The translations under genes were made by a program, and so were the position numbers. A DNA stretch of 64,000 nucleotides from Warburgia ugandensis (Eukaryota; Streptophyta; Magnoliopsida; Canellales; Canellaceae): positions 5,779,001-5,843,000 of the forward strand of contig CP141126.1 of NCBI GenBank assembly GCA_035236585.1, in the 5' to 3' direction. Shown here in pieces: positions 11,776 to 21,797 of this stretch (positions are counted from its first letter, which is position 1; every line of letters begins with the position of its first letter). The notes beneath the pieces were generated by a model. The model was not told the DNA's origin and ran no database searches. It saw nothing but the letters and a program-made list of their open reading frames with translations.

Positions 11776-12840
11776 GTGTGTTAATTTCAACTATTTGATG
11801 CAGTTGCAAGAAGCATGTGATATTTGATTGGTTGAAAAAAAGTAGAAAACAAAAAAAGTTAGAGAAAATGATAGTTAAAAACTTTTTCCTAGCCAATTAA
11901 ATGTCACCTACACTTTAAACCTGCAACTCCTTGCTGAAACTACCACTGCCCATATATAGAGGGGTGTGTTAATTTCAGCTGTTTAATGTAAGTGTAAGGA
12001 GCAAGTGACATTTAATTGGCTAAAACAAAGTAGAAAGTAAAAAAAGTTAGAGGACATGGCAATTATAAACTTTTTTCTGGCCAATCAAATGTTACCTGCA
12101 CTTTATACCTGTAACTCTTTATTGAAATTACCGCTCCACACACACACACACACACACGGGGTATGTTATTTTTAGTTGTTTCATGTAGGTGTAAGGAGCA
12201 AGTGGTATTTGATTGGTTGGAAAAAAGTTAAAAAACAAAAAAGTTAGAGAAAATGGTAGTTAGAAACTTTTCTATGTCCAATCAAATGTCAATTGCACTT
12301 TACACCTGCAACTCTTTGTTGAAATTATCACTCTCGTATATATATATAGACTACAAGGGTGAATAGTATGTAACTTTACCTTGCATTTTGTAAGAGACCG
12401 TTTCCACACCTTGAACCTGTGACTTCAAGGTCACTCGATGACAACTCTACAGTTGCACCAAAGCTATATATATATAATATTAAAAATATGAACAAAAGTT
12501 AGTTAAAAGTTGAAAATTCATTTAATATGGGAAATTTGCCTTTAATCCTAAAAATGTTCCCTCTTTGAGAAAGATACTACTTTGGAATTGACCATTCCAT
12601 TCTTTTTCCAAGTATAAAACAGCTTGTTATGTGCTTATAATCCAACAGTTTCGATACATTTTGATTGTTTATGGTTGGCTTACGACTTTCAAATTAATGC
12701 AGATTGAGATATTAACTAATGAGGATGAGAGGAAGCGTTTCGTCCGCGAAATTGGGGAGGAGAATTTGCCGGAGGAATATGGTGGCAAAGCCCAGCTTGT
12801 CGCCCTTCAAGACGTCAAAATTGATCACTGGCCATCGTAG
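7029..12840 (+). CDS. Sec14-like phosphatidylinositol-transfer family protein (CRAL-TRIO), intact, 6 exons
   Basis: Exons assigned by hand: 7029-7100, 7210-7465, 9120-9156, 9528-9645, 9819-9929, 12703-12840. All introns are GT-AG and frame is kept, giving 243 aa. Exon 1 encodes [30 protein letters not shown]-terminal helical region follows (about residues 25-60: [20 protein letters not shown]), then the CRAL-TRIO lipid-binding fold with [37 protein letters not shown] (163-172) and the family-typical LPEEYGGK (220-227). Length and motifs fit the small, roughly 250-aa plant Sec14p-like group; from memory it resembles Arabidopsis At1g14820. Such proteins bind and exchange phosphoinositides or other lipids at membranes. 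The ligand cannot be told from sequence. There is no signal peptide or membrane segment. The last intron (9930-12702) carries a SINE, a LINE and three MITEs. It is the intact member of a tandem pair. Confidence 0.92.
8860..8930 (+). mobile_element. Partial, diverged Au-type SINE
   Basis: A short segment keeps the Au core order: a gaggt-tgtgggttt-gaggcgtg block, then agtttcttgcaaaatg. The conserved 3' part (CCCCTTCCCCGGACC and after) is absent. It lies in intron 2 of the intact Sec14-like gene. It could also be a chance partial match, hence the modest confidence. Confidence 0.45.
10106..10280 (+). mobile_element. Au-type SINE copy in Sec14 intron 5
   Basis: A nearly full-length Au SINE: a degraded 5' start (GAGGATCCGCAATGGTAAAG), then GACTTTGAGGTCACGGGTTT, GCCTCTTGCAAAAATGCAAG and a GGCAGGAGCTTTGTG 3' block, ending in a T-rich tail. 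AAATRCACAGGCAG occurs before (about 10073) and after (about 10281), possibly a diverged target-site duplication. Confidence 0.85.
10442..11690 (+). mobile_element. 5'-truncated RTE-type LINE with 11-bp target-site duplication
   Basis: Encodes the C-terminal part of a non-LTR reverse transcriptase. Seen: [20 protein letters not shown] (motif 1 region), [15 protein letters not shown] (motif A region, catalytic D in DLEK), [16 protein letters not shown] (motif B) and [10 protein letters not shown] (catalytic FADD, about 10882-10911). One in-frame TAG at 10876-10878 splits motifs B and C, and further stops follow the 11067 frame end. The 3' end reads GCCGACCCCTAATTGGGATAAGG and then a (GAT)n tail, a typical RTE-clade ending. 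TGAAATTTTGA occurs at 10431-10441 and 11687-11697, a perfect 11-bp target-site duplication that fixes the insertion. It is dead and sits inside intron 5 of the intact Sec14-like gene. Confidence 0.92.
11741..11772. repeat. (TA)n microsatellite
   Basis: About 16 TA dinucleotides between the LINE tail and the first MITE copy. Similar TA or CA runs separate all three MITE copies. Confidence 0.95.
11773..12335. mobile_element. Three head-to-tail copies of a MITE
   Basis: Three related units of about 175-180 bp lie at roughly 11773-11950, 11961-12136 and 12158-12335. Each starts GGGGTGTGTTAATTTCA or a close variant and ends with the approximate inverse (GAAAnTAnCnCTC...). Each has inner inverted arms: a CATTTGATTGG block left and CCAATCAAATG right. 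This makes each unit a hairpin-like non-coding element with terminal inverted repeats, the hallmark of a MITE. Separators are TATATA or a CA run, which would fit TA target-site duplications. No transposase is present. A fourth partial copy lies at 61555-61670. Confidence 0.8.
12349..12466 (-). mobile_element. Partial Au-type SINE, minus strand
   Basis: The reverse complement shows the 5' two thirds of the Au pattern: TTTGGTGCAACTGTAGAG, GACCTTGAAGTCACAGG and TCTTACAAAATGCAAGG. The conserved 3' GC-rich block is missing. It is bounded on both sides by TATATATA runs. Confidence 0.75.
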
Positions 12841-12977
12841 GGTTAAATATATTCCGATTCTTTTTACTTCAACACAATTGAGAATCACGTAGTTTCTCAC
12901 AGCACCACCTCAGGGAGTGCCAGGATGATGACTCTGGATCAACATTATGGCAACATCATTGCATAAGAAGGGAACAA

Positions 12978-12980
<3 letters not shown>

Positions 12981-13035
<55 letters not shown>
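12981..13035. repeat. (CT)n microsatellite
   Basis: An uninterrupted run of about 27 CT dinucleotides, 140 bp after the Sec14-like stop codon. Confidence 0.98.
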
Positions 13036-13036
<1 letters not shown>

Positions 13037-13083
13037 ATGTCCCATACTCATAAGAAATAAAGGGAAATAGTATATTTTTCTAA

Positions 13084-13263
13084 AAAAGGGCAGCCTCGGT
13101 GTACGAAGCTTCTGCCTGTATAGGGTTAGGGGAAGGGGCAGACCATAAGGGTCTACAATGCTCAGCCTTACTTTGCATTTTTGCAAGAGGCTGTTTTTAG
13201 GCCTTAAACTCGTGACCTCAAGTCACACGAAAATAACTTTACAGTTGCTCCCAAGCTCCCCTT
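13084..13263 (-). mobile_element. Au-type SINE, minus strand, perfect 15-bp target-site duplication
   Basis: Full-length reverse-strand Au SINE. The plus strand opens AAAGGGCAGCCTCGGTGTACG and closes GTTGCTCCCAAGCTCCCC. AAATAGTATATTTTT occurs at 13065-13079 and again at 13266-13280, a perfect duplication, so the insertion is well supported and not very old. Confidence 0.92.
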
Positions 13264-13635
13264 CTAAATAGTATATTTTTTCTGACATAGGCAAAATACG
13301 ATAGAATGCATAATGCACAATCACATTCTAACTGCACGAGAATACAAAATTTAGGGGAAAATTTCTCCAAACTATAGGGTAAAACTACGAGCCAAGCTCC
13401 AATCAAACTTACGCGTGTGAATATCGTAGAGTACAATGTTTCTTATTCAGAAACTCGAATTGGAGGATAAACAAGAGAACGTAAAAGTCTCACCAATTCA
13501 AGGCAGAAATCCAACAACCCACCAAGAATTCTTCAAAGCATGCAATTTTCTCCTCCTCTAATCTTCTTCTTCCCCAAAGATCAAGAGAAAACAATATAAG
13601 AGAAAGCCCTCAATGGAAGTTCGTCCATCTGGGCC

Positions 13636-14426
13636 GGTCGGAAGTTCGTCCGACTTTATTTCTACCCTGCTCGATGAGACATCTTCGGTACATTTGATGC
13701 CATATATACATTGTTGGATCTAGTGCCTGTACTTTCCTTCCTGCGTGATTTTGGTGTCTCTCTTACTACTCAAGCCTTGAATATTACGCATCTCACCCAT
13801 GAATTCTCTATCCACGTGCCAGATCGGCTCATCAACTTAAGAATTGAACCCAGTTCAGATCATCTCAAGTCACATGCCTTCGTGAACGGTATCAAGATCA
13901 TCTCTATGCCAGATATCTTTAACACGGATGGCAGCTTTCTCCTTCCATATAAGTCTTACAAGAATTTCTGATTAAGAACAACACCGTTCTTCAGATTATT
14001 GCTCGATCGAATGTTGGTGAGGCTTTCATTTCTCCAGCTCATGACAGTGGCTTGTTTCGAGCTCGTTAGGAAGACTGCCCATTCATAGATGGAGCTGGAT
14101 TTGGTGTTACAATTGAGGCAGATGAGAACACAACTACAAAATGCCCACATGCCATCTCTTCCACCATTGCTTCGATAGATGTCCATGTCACTGCCTGATC
14201 AACGGGGACCAATTACGATGTCAGCTTAAATTATAATCTTGCATGGATTGTTCCAGTCGATTCTGGATTCATTTACCGAGTCAGGCTCCATTTTTGTAAG
14301 ATCCAAGCTGACGTATTGTCAGAGAACCAAAGGGTGTTCGAGATCATTATCAATAATCCAACTACCGAAACCGAAGTGGATACGAACGCAATAGGTAGCG
14401 GTAATGGAGTGTTTGATTTCGAGTAA
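13636..14426 (+). pseudogene. Malectin-like receptor-kinase (CrRLK1L-type) ectodomain fragment
   Basis: Broken frames give malectin-like domain signatures in family order: GRKFVRLYFYPA (about 13636), then FVNGIKIISMPDIFNTDG (about 13879-13932), a second malectin-like segment with YRVRLHFCKIQ (about 14276), and EVDTNAIGSGNGVFDFE before a stop at about 14426. The intact family (FERONIA-like receptors) has two malectin-like domains, one membrane helix and a cytosolic kinase, and senses cell-wall or RALF peptide signals. Here frameshifts lie near 13670-13720 and in-frame stops near 13971, 14068 and 14200. No signal peptide, membrane segment or kinase is found, so it is a non-functional fragment. 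Confidence 0.8.
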
Positions 14427-14429
14427 AGT

Positions 14430-17400
14430 TGAAGGAAAATTAGTCCCACATTGTACAGGCATTCCAGTATAAAGCTTTTTTTTTTGCTTTGATTTTTGTA
14501 TGAGAGAATTAAACTTTGTACTTTATGTGCGTAGGCTCGTTATTGTAGAGATTGCCTAACCTTAGAAGGCTGGATTCTCTCTCTCTCTCTTCCTTTAGTA
14601 GGGCCCACAAGTGTTAGGGTATTTTTGAAAAGTTTGAAGACTAAGCTAGCAAAGCTGCTTCAAATTTTTAAATGCTAATTTGAGAGAATTTTAAAAAATA
14701 TATAAAATTGTGATGAAAAGAATATATTGAAATATATAATTTTAGAGTTTTATAAGCGAGAGACTTAATAGATATTAAATCATTTATTAAGACTTCTAGA
14801 TTGTACTTGGAAAGACGATTCAAACGGCATTAAGTTTGTCGAAATCGGAGTGCAAATGAGGAAGTTATGGACATTTTACGTATGTAGGCATTTTAGTAAT
14901 TAGGCAAGGGCCTCAAATTAGAGGGGGTTGTTTTGATAACGACACCCCCTTTTCATTTTGATCCCATTACCAACGAAGAAAGGCTGTGATCCTCTTTCCC
15001 TACGAGGAAATCAGATATCCAACTACAAAGGCATGTTTTTTCCCCTTTTCGCTAATGCAAAAAAACCTAGAACCTTTGCTTTCTTCGCCTCGTTCCTCGG
15101 CAAAAGCATCCAACATCTATAGTCATTGGAGGACTTCGATATCCCTTCTCCAGCTCAAATTAGGTAGGCCACACCCTCTATCTTGCTCTTTTTCTTATTT
15201 TTCTACTTTTTCCCTCACAGATCTGGGCTGGATCTAGTCTCAAGGGCCGTTGGAAGGCCTGTGAAATCAGAACTGTGGATCATGGTTAGACCCACATTAA
15301 GGATAGCTCAAATGATAGATATGAGCCTCCCAATATAATCTTTGGACCCAAAAGCCTTAGAAACAGCGAAAACAGATAAAAAATCGGAGCATTTGGGGCT
15401 TCAATTGAGTCAAAAGAAAACGAATAGTTCGGGTTCATTGTCCCCGATGGACAATGTACCCAAGACTCCGATCGAGACGCCCAGACGCCGATGGCGCACA
15501 CATGTGCGTGCGGGGACGTTGTCTCGCTCTATCAAAGATGGCCAGGATGCCCACCATCTTAAAAACCAAGATGGACACGGAAGCGTCCTAGCGACCAGGA
15601 TGAACGTGGTGTGTCCCAGAGTTGGCACGTCCTGGGGAGGTCGGTTTACGCTGGTCTAAACTAGTGTAAATTGCTCCGCCAGTGCAAACTAGTGTAAATT
15701 AGATTTTTGATTTGAAAAGGTTTTTTTGAGATTCTGGAAGTTACAGAAGCCTGATCTTCTATCCAAAAGGTCCATAGGAATCGTCTCAACAACCTAAAAA
15801 TGAATTTAACCTTTAACATTGATTTGAGTATAGTTAGTTGATCAAACCTAAGAAAATGTACCCAATTACTTAGATCAGGCCGATCAGAGCATGATTAGGC
15901 CTTCGAACTTGAATAATTGGATGATTTAAAGGATGAATTGATGAATTTAAGGAATAAATTAGGTGTATTCATCTTAGAATTGATCTGGACTATTGGTTTA
16001 ACCCAAATCTTAGAATTTATTAATCTGAGAGTGATCTGATCGTCGGATCAATGTGTAAACTTTAGATACACACTAAAATAAGTAGATGAATAGAAAATGG
16101 CTTAATAATGATGAAGGTTATAATTAATGATTTAATCATAATTAGAGGCCTCAAAGAACGATCCAACGGTTGGATCGATATAGATTCTATTGAGATAAAA
16201 TAATTTATGCGAAATAATACTGTGATACTAATAGGTTTGTCATAGAGCGTGATTTGAGAGGAGGACACGCCTGATCTGATTTGGTTGTTCTTTCATTGAA
16301 GTAGGTGACAATATTTAATGTTCATATGTTTTCTAAAATCTTGACATGTCATAGTATCTTGTCTGATTTAGATTGTGGTAGTTTGATTTCTTTATTATGC
16401 GTATTGAAATTTACAAGTTTTGTGCTATGATAGACATGAGATTTGATAATGCATTTAATGAATTTTAGTCGATCAGGTTTTATGGTATTGTTAATTATGG
16501 ATCTTGTATATTGAATACCTCTTCTTTATTTCATCACTGTAATTAGATGAATTCCATAGAATTGATGATGGAGGCTCTGTGGCTAGTCCTTGAGAGGCTA
16601 CCTCTGGGATGATGGGTGTACCTTGGGATTGTGAGCTGCAAGTGCTCTTGGGTTTTTATGAGATCTATGATTTCACGTTTTATGATTTATGATCGGTGTT
16701 TCTACTTAGTGGATGTCATCTGAGGAGGGATTAGGGCCAATCACCCACCCTATGAATTTATGATGTGATAAACATATGCCCATAGATGGCTTTCGGTAGG
16801 GGTTTAGTAATATGGGTAGTCCACACTACTAGTTTAGGCTTTTCCATGGGGCCGGACGTTAAGTCTCCCGTTACGGTATTGACGGGGAGTGGCGGTGGTT
16901 GAGACCCTGGAGTGGTTGCTACTATAGGATAACGATTCATACTCTTGTTCTGTATGCTTGCATGATGAGCATGGAGATGTTATTGTATGCCTGAGTGCGA
17001 CGACACTCAGAGGATTTGTTATTGTATGTTCATTGAAACTGGATCATATTCTGTTTTACATCCATGAGATTATCATATTTTACATCAATTAGATTATCAT
17101 GTTTACATCCATGAGATTATTATGTTTTACATCCATGGGATTATTATGTTTTACATCCATGAGATTCATGTTTTATCGCATATGATGTTTTAAGACTATA
17201 TTGTCATTGCTTATTATACTTATATTTTTATGGATAATTGACTTATACTTATATAAGCATTGTTATTCGATTTTGCCTTTTTGTATTTCATTTGATATTA
17301 CATTAAATGTCTATGTACCTACACTAGCAATAGCTTGCTGAGGCATTGCTTTGTTTTGTAATACCTCAAATATTGAGCGCGATAGTAGAAAAGACAAGGC

Positions 17401-17799
17401 CATGGTCGGACCATGATAGTAGTGGGGATCCTCTTTCCCATATTGATAAATAACTCTACATGAGAGATGAGATAAGATCTATTTCATATTATATTATGTA
17501 CTGTATATGTGTATCTAAATTATTTGGACTTGATTATATTATTGTTGCAAATGTGGCTGTTGATTGGATGGGTCCTGAAGAAGTAAACTTGTTTTGAAAA
17601 TGTTTATTTGAAAAATAAAAAATTTATTGAGTTTTAAAAGTCATAGGTTGTGTGATGAGTTGATGGTTGACACTTGGGTTTTCTTAAAATGAATTTCATT
17701 TGAAATTATTTTTCACTGTTTTAGTTTCAAAAAAAAAAGGGGGCCCCAACTTTCGAAAATTTATGTTAAAAAGTGTTGAAAAACTTGGGTCGTCATTGT
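14430..17799 (+). mobile_element. Probable LTR and flanking decayed LTR-retrotransposon sequence
   Basis: A non-coding stretch of about 3.3 kb ends just before a tRNA-Met-type primer-binding site at 17800. Phrases such as AATAGCTTGCTGAGGCATTG (about 17329) resemble LTRs of plant Ty3/gypsy chromoviruses as I remember them. I cannot define the left LTR boundary or find a paired LTR, so the extent is uncertain. The segment also holds the tandem repeat at 17054-17177. No gene is visible; frames around 15342-15659 are unsupported. Confidence 0.4.
17054..17177. repeat. Tandem repeat, about 29 bp unit, 4-5 copies
   Basis: Units of the form TTTTACATCCATGAGATTAT with a CATG or TATG joint repeat from about 17054 to 17177, with small changes between copies. 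The array lies in the putative LTR. It has no coding potential. Confidence 0.8.
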
Positions 17800-17811
17800 T
17801 GGTATCAGAGC
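17800..17811 (+). other. Primer-binding site (initiator tRNA-Met type)
   Basis: TGGTATCAGAGC is the complement of the 3' end of plant initiator tRNA-Met, used by most plant LTR retrotransposons. It follows the LTR-like region directly and defines a + strand element whose internal part should lie downstream. Confidence 0.6.
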
Positions 17812-19552
17812 AAGTTTATCCACTCACAGCTAGTCCCAAAAGTCCATTTGAAGATGACAATCCAAGGTGAAAAATAGAACTGGTATGAGCTAAATGAGTA
17901 AATCATTTCGTAAATTTTGAAACTAGAATAAACATCATTTAGAGGTGTTGGTAGTTGAGCTAGAAAGTGCAAGCATAAAGTGAAATATAATTGATTCATG
18001 TCATTAATGGAAGATTACTTAAGTGGGAGTAATGAATAGTCATGGAAAAAGGAAAACGATCAACTAAATGAAAAGTAAATTCTTATGAGGATGGTAAGGC
18101 TCTTGAGGTAAGAAATCAGAATATGACGTGCATGAGTTAGTATTTCTAGCTAAGAATATTATTGATGATTAATGACTTATAATGGAGACAACTTACTGTG
18201 AATATAAATTCCAATGTGAGAACAGTAGGTATGAAGCCTTGGAGAGTATAGTGATTAATTGTGAGTAAAGAATCAGAATAAAAAATTATGAGTTAGCTTC
18301 TCTAGCTGAGATCTTTACTGTATGAAAGAAAATATATGTATATGAATTACTTTTGAGAATTCAAGTTATAACTTGGACTGTATTTATAAATTTTTGAGAG
18401 AGTATAAAGGCTATTGTAGCTGCAATTGAGAAAGATTAGAGATGGTTACAACAAATGAGAACTCGAGAATATTAAAGAAGTATTGTATTAATCTAAACTT
18501 GAAGTGGATTTAGTTGAAAAATAAATTGTAGTATGAATGAAAATCATTGAAAGTTGAAGGAACAATATTTAATGTTCTATGGATGAATTGATTTGATCTA
18601 TGAGTTGAAAATTTATAAGTGCTTATGCACACAAAAATACTGATAGCCAAACCATGGTGAAAGTTAATGTATGAATTTTATGGGGTTTTAATTATGATTT
18701 GGAGGTGTATAGTCCTCGAGGATGTGATAACTGTTTTATGAGAATAGTTATTAAATATTGATGATAATGTGGTCTAAAATAGTTAAGAAAGTTATTATGA
18801 AAAATATATTACATTGGATGTGAGGTTGACAGTTGTAATTGATTTTGATAGATATGAAAATGGAATATTTGATTGGTTAAAGGAAATGAAATAGTGGAAG
18901 TGAGAACATAGAAAATGTAATTATGGGAATTTTAATTATGGTTGTTTGGGAAAACATGTTCCTCCAATGTTGAGACTTTTATATGAAAGGCTCTTAGAAA
19001 GGCCAGTGATGATTAGTATCTTTGTTTTATAAGCATTTGGTAATACGATGAGAGTTTATTGCTATAGAGCAAAGAAATTAAATGGTTCAATGGTATTGAA
19101 CTAGAATATACAATTGATTTGATTTATCTCTAACTTCTTTATGTTGGGTAAAGAGGCTACAAATAGATTATGTTATGTTGATTCCTGGATTGAGAAATCA
19201 GGTGATGATAGTGCATCCTACATTGGTGACTAAGACAATAGATTTAGCCTTTATGTTATAGAGAGAGATTCTCTTAGGGTTCGGGCTGATTGTAGAGACT
19301 AGGACGTGAGTAGTTCGATTCAATCCAATAAGGGCAAGAGACCCTTTTTATTAACATAATTATAGAGACCACTGAGCCAGTGACATTGATTTGACATGAT
19401 TGAGATGTGAACAAGAGAAGGTACAATAGTACAAGAACAGGCACTTGGACAACTATATCTTGAAGTTAGTAGACTACATTAACAATGGTAATGGAGCGAG
19501 ATTAGGTGAAGTTGGTGTGAAGCCTTGAGAAATGAATCTCAGAATGGGTGAG
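17812..19552 (+). other. Degenerate, AT-rich internal region of the LTR element, no gene recognised
   Basis: About 1.7 kb with high A+T and stops in all frames. From its place after the primer-binding site it should be the internal region of an old LTR element, but I cannot recognise gag or pol. It runs into the TRIM array at about 19553. Confidence 0.35.
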
Positions 19553-20460
19553 GTACAGAGAGTTAGTCCCACATCGCCTGGGAAGAGGAAATTGAGCTGC
19601 TTATGAGAGTTCGAGGAACTTTAACTGTCATAATGTATTTCCCTTAGGAAAATAGGGAAGAACAAAGCTGTGAAGGGTGTATGGGCACCGCAAAATGGAC
19701 AATATTGTGTCTGTTGAAACCCCGAGATATTACAAATAGTATTAAAGGCAGTTCCCCTCGTGGTGTGGTGGTTAGCCACACGTGGGCACCTGGTCGTGGC
19801 TATCACGCAGGGCCGTGTGTTCCCTAAGGGGGAAGATGTGAAGCCTTGATGGATGAATTCCAAAATGGGTGAGGTACAGAGAGTTAGTCACATACCCCCT
19901 TACGGAACACATGTCCCCCACGTGATAGCCACGACCAGGTGCCCACGTGCGGCTAACCACCACACCACCAGGGGACTGCCTCTGATACTATTTGTAATAT
20001 CTTGGGGTTTCAAACTCTAACAGTCATAACATGTTTTTCCTGGGAAACTAGGGAAGAACAAAGCCGTGAGGGGTGTATGGATGCCCTAAAGTGGACAATA
20101 TTGTGACTGTTGCAACCTCAGAGTGATACAAATGGTATCAGAGCCATGTTCCTCTTGTGATGGTGGCTAGCCACACGCAGGCGCCTGGTCATGGCTATCA
20201 CGTGGGGGCACGAGTTCCCTAAGGGGGAAATATGAGAAGCCGTGATGGATGAATCCCAGAACAGGTGAGGTATAAAGAGTTAGTCCCACATCACCTAGGG
20301 AAAGGAAACTGAGCTGCTTATAAGAGTTTGAGGAACTTTAATTATCACAATGCATTTTTCTTAGGAAACCGAAGAAGAACAAAGCTGTGAGGGGTGTATG
20401 GGTGCCCCAAAGCAGACAATATTGTGACTATTGGAATCTCAGGGTATTACAGTTGGTTTC
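19553..20460 (+). mobile_element. TRIM-like element array with an inverted internal arm
   Basis: The repeated order is an LTR-like block (GAGAGTTAGTCCCACATC to TATTACA, about 180-190 bp), a primer-site-like GTATnAnAGnC motif (clearest as TGGTATCAGAGCC at about 20134), then about 130 bp internal sequence ending GGGTGAGGTA. LTR-like blocks start near 19553, about 20006 (partial) and 20271, with primer-site-like motifs after each. The tiny internal region and lack of genes fit terminal-repeat retrotransposons in miniature. The stretch 19894-20005 is the reverse complement of about 19735-19832, forming a large inverted repeat. Related copies lie at 54760-55720, 58738-58875 and 59160-59480. Confidence 0.7.
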
Positions 20461-20491
20461 AAAGCATGGTTATCAGTGAAGGTTTACAAAG

Positions 20492-21328
20492 ATGAAGGTA
20501 ATCATGTATGACATCTCCACTCGGCTAAAGGAAGTGCACCCAAAGTCTAGGTCCATTGAAGCCCTAAGGAAAGAGCTTAAGGGCGAGGGGGAGGGGGAGG
20601 ATAGGTTATGCTCCATGAGGGAGGTAAGCCTTCATGAAACACCTAATGTTAGCTTTTTGAATTCAAGAAACTATGCTAGTAGATAGAAGGTTACTACTCT
20701 ATCAAGGCCATGCTACTTTTGTGACAGACCTCACCTTATGCAAGATTGCCCAATGAGGAAGGTCCTACAAAACTTCACACTACACAAGGGGGAAGGGGAT
20801 GAATGTGAACTGGAGAATCCAATACAATTAGGTAAGCTACTAAAGTGCACAACAATAGTTGAAACAATTGTGGACCATGACAGTATTGCTGCACAAGAGA
20901 GCTTGGAAGGAGACATGCAACCACTAGAAAAAGTTGCATCAAGCAAGGAGACAATGTGACTAGATTCTATGAGTATGTTGATGTATGAAAAAATCCTACA
21001 AAAGTTAGAAGTCAGAAAGGATGTCGCCACACATGAAGATATGAGGAGACACGTGATGCAACATGAGAACTTTATAGAAAATATGGAGACGGTACATGTA
21101 GGTACGTTGCAATACCTAATTGCCATAAGAGAGTTAACAACTAAAAAAACCCAAGAGAAAATGGTCAGCAGGAGTGTTACCACAATTGATGGTACAAGGA
21201 AGAGTGTGCCACAACTAGATAACTTTGGTAGAAACGAGACCAAACAAAGAAGTATAGGAAGTACAATTGCTTATAGCTACTATACGAATGTGCAAGAGAC
21301 ACAACAACAAAGGGTTGCAACACAATGA
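20492..21328 (+). pseudogene. Gypsy-type gag remnant with zinc knuckle
   Basis: Three consecutive frames (20492-20686, 20738-20959, 20969-21328) are separated by stops. Just before 20738 the translation reads CYFCDRPHLMQDCPMRK, a CX2CX3HX4C zinc knuckle typical of plant Ty3/gypsy gag proteins, which bind nucleic acid in virus-like particles. Upstream, EALRKELKGEGEGED is charged and probably part of the same protein. No protease or reverse transcriptase follows, so this is a broken piece, perhaps of the element whose primer site lies at 17800. Confidence 0.6.
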
Positions 21329-21732
21329 CAAAGAAGATGCAACTACTCACATTTGTATAAAATTACACATGAAGGCAAGTATGCCCACAACATGAAGATG
21401 AGCAAGAAGGTCCTTGCAGAACATAAGAGTAACTAGATGCCAATACGGGAAGGAACAAACAAAGTATGGCACCTTAGAAGAATCACGATGCAACATGGAA
21501 CGTTTGACGTACACATACACATCTCAGACTTAATAGGCTTAAGTCCATCAATTTGTGGAGGAAGATCTATAATCTAGAAGGCCCAAATTCTAGAATTGTC
21601 CTTAGAAAAATCTAGAATCTAGAATATGGTAGACTTTAGATATTTTATAGGAATATTTTAGAAGATAATCACAACCATACACATGTAACAATCTCTGCTA
21701 TTCATTGAGGAGGTGGAAATAAGGTGAGCACC

Positions 21733-21740
21733 TATAAATA
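21733..21740 (+). promoter_or_regulatory. TATA-box-like motif
   Basis: CCTATAAATAGGG is a strong TATA-box match about 90 bp before the left edge of the pararetrovirus sequence. Context suggests it belongs to a fragment of another retroelement LTR rather than to a host gene. Whether it drives transcription into the viral sequence is unknown. Confidence 0.4.
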
Positions 21741-21797
21741 GGGCAGCTCACTCATTTGTAAGGCAATGAACCAATTAATGAATCAAAGTGTAAGTTA

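Noticed and set aside
17054-17177. CRISPR-like array of repeats
   Set aside because: Units are adjacent with no unique spacers, and the context is a plant LTR-like region. It is a simple tandem repeat.
19621-19963. Minus-strand frames in the TRIM array
   Set aside because: They exist only because of the inverted repeat and change with each TRIM copy.
20731-21243. A 170-codon minus-strand frame with hydrophobic stretches
   Set aside because: It is the shadow of the gag-like remnant on the plus strand, which has a zinc knuckle.
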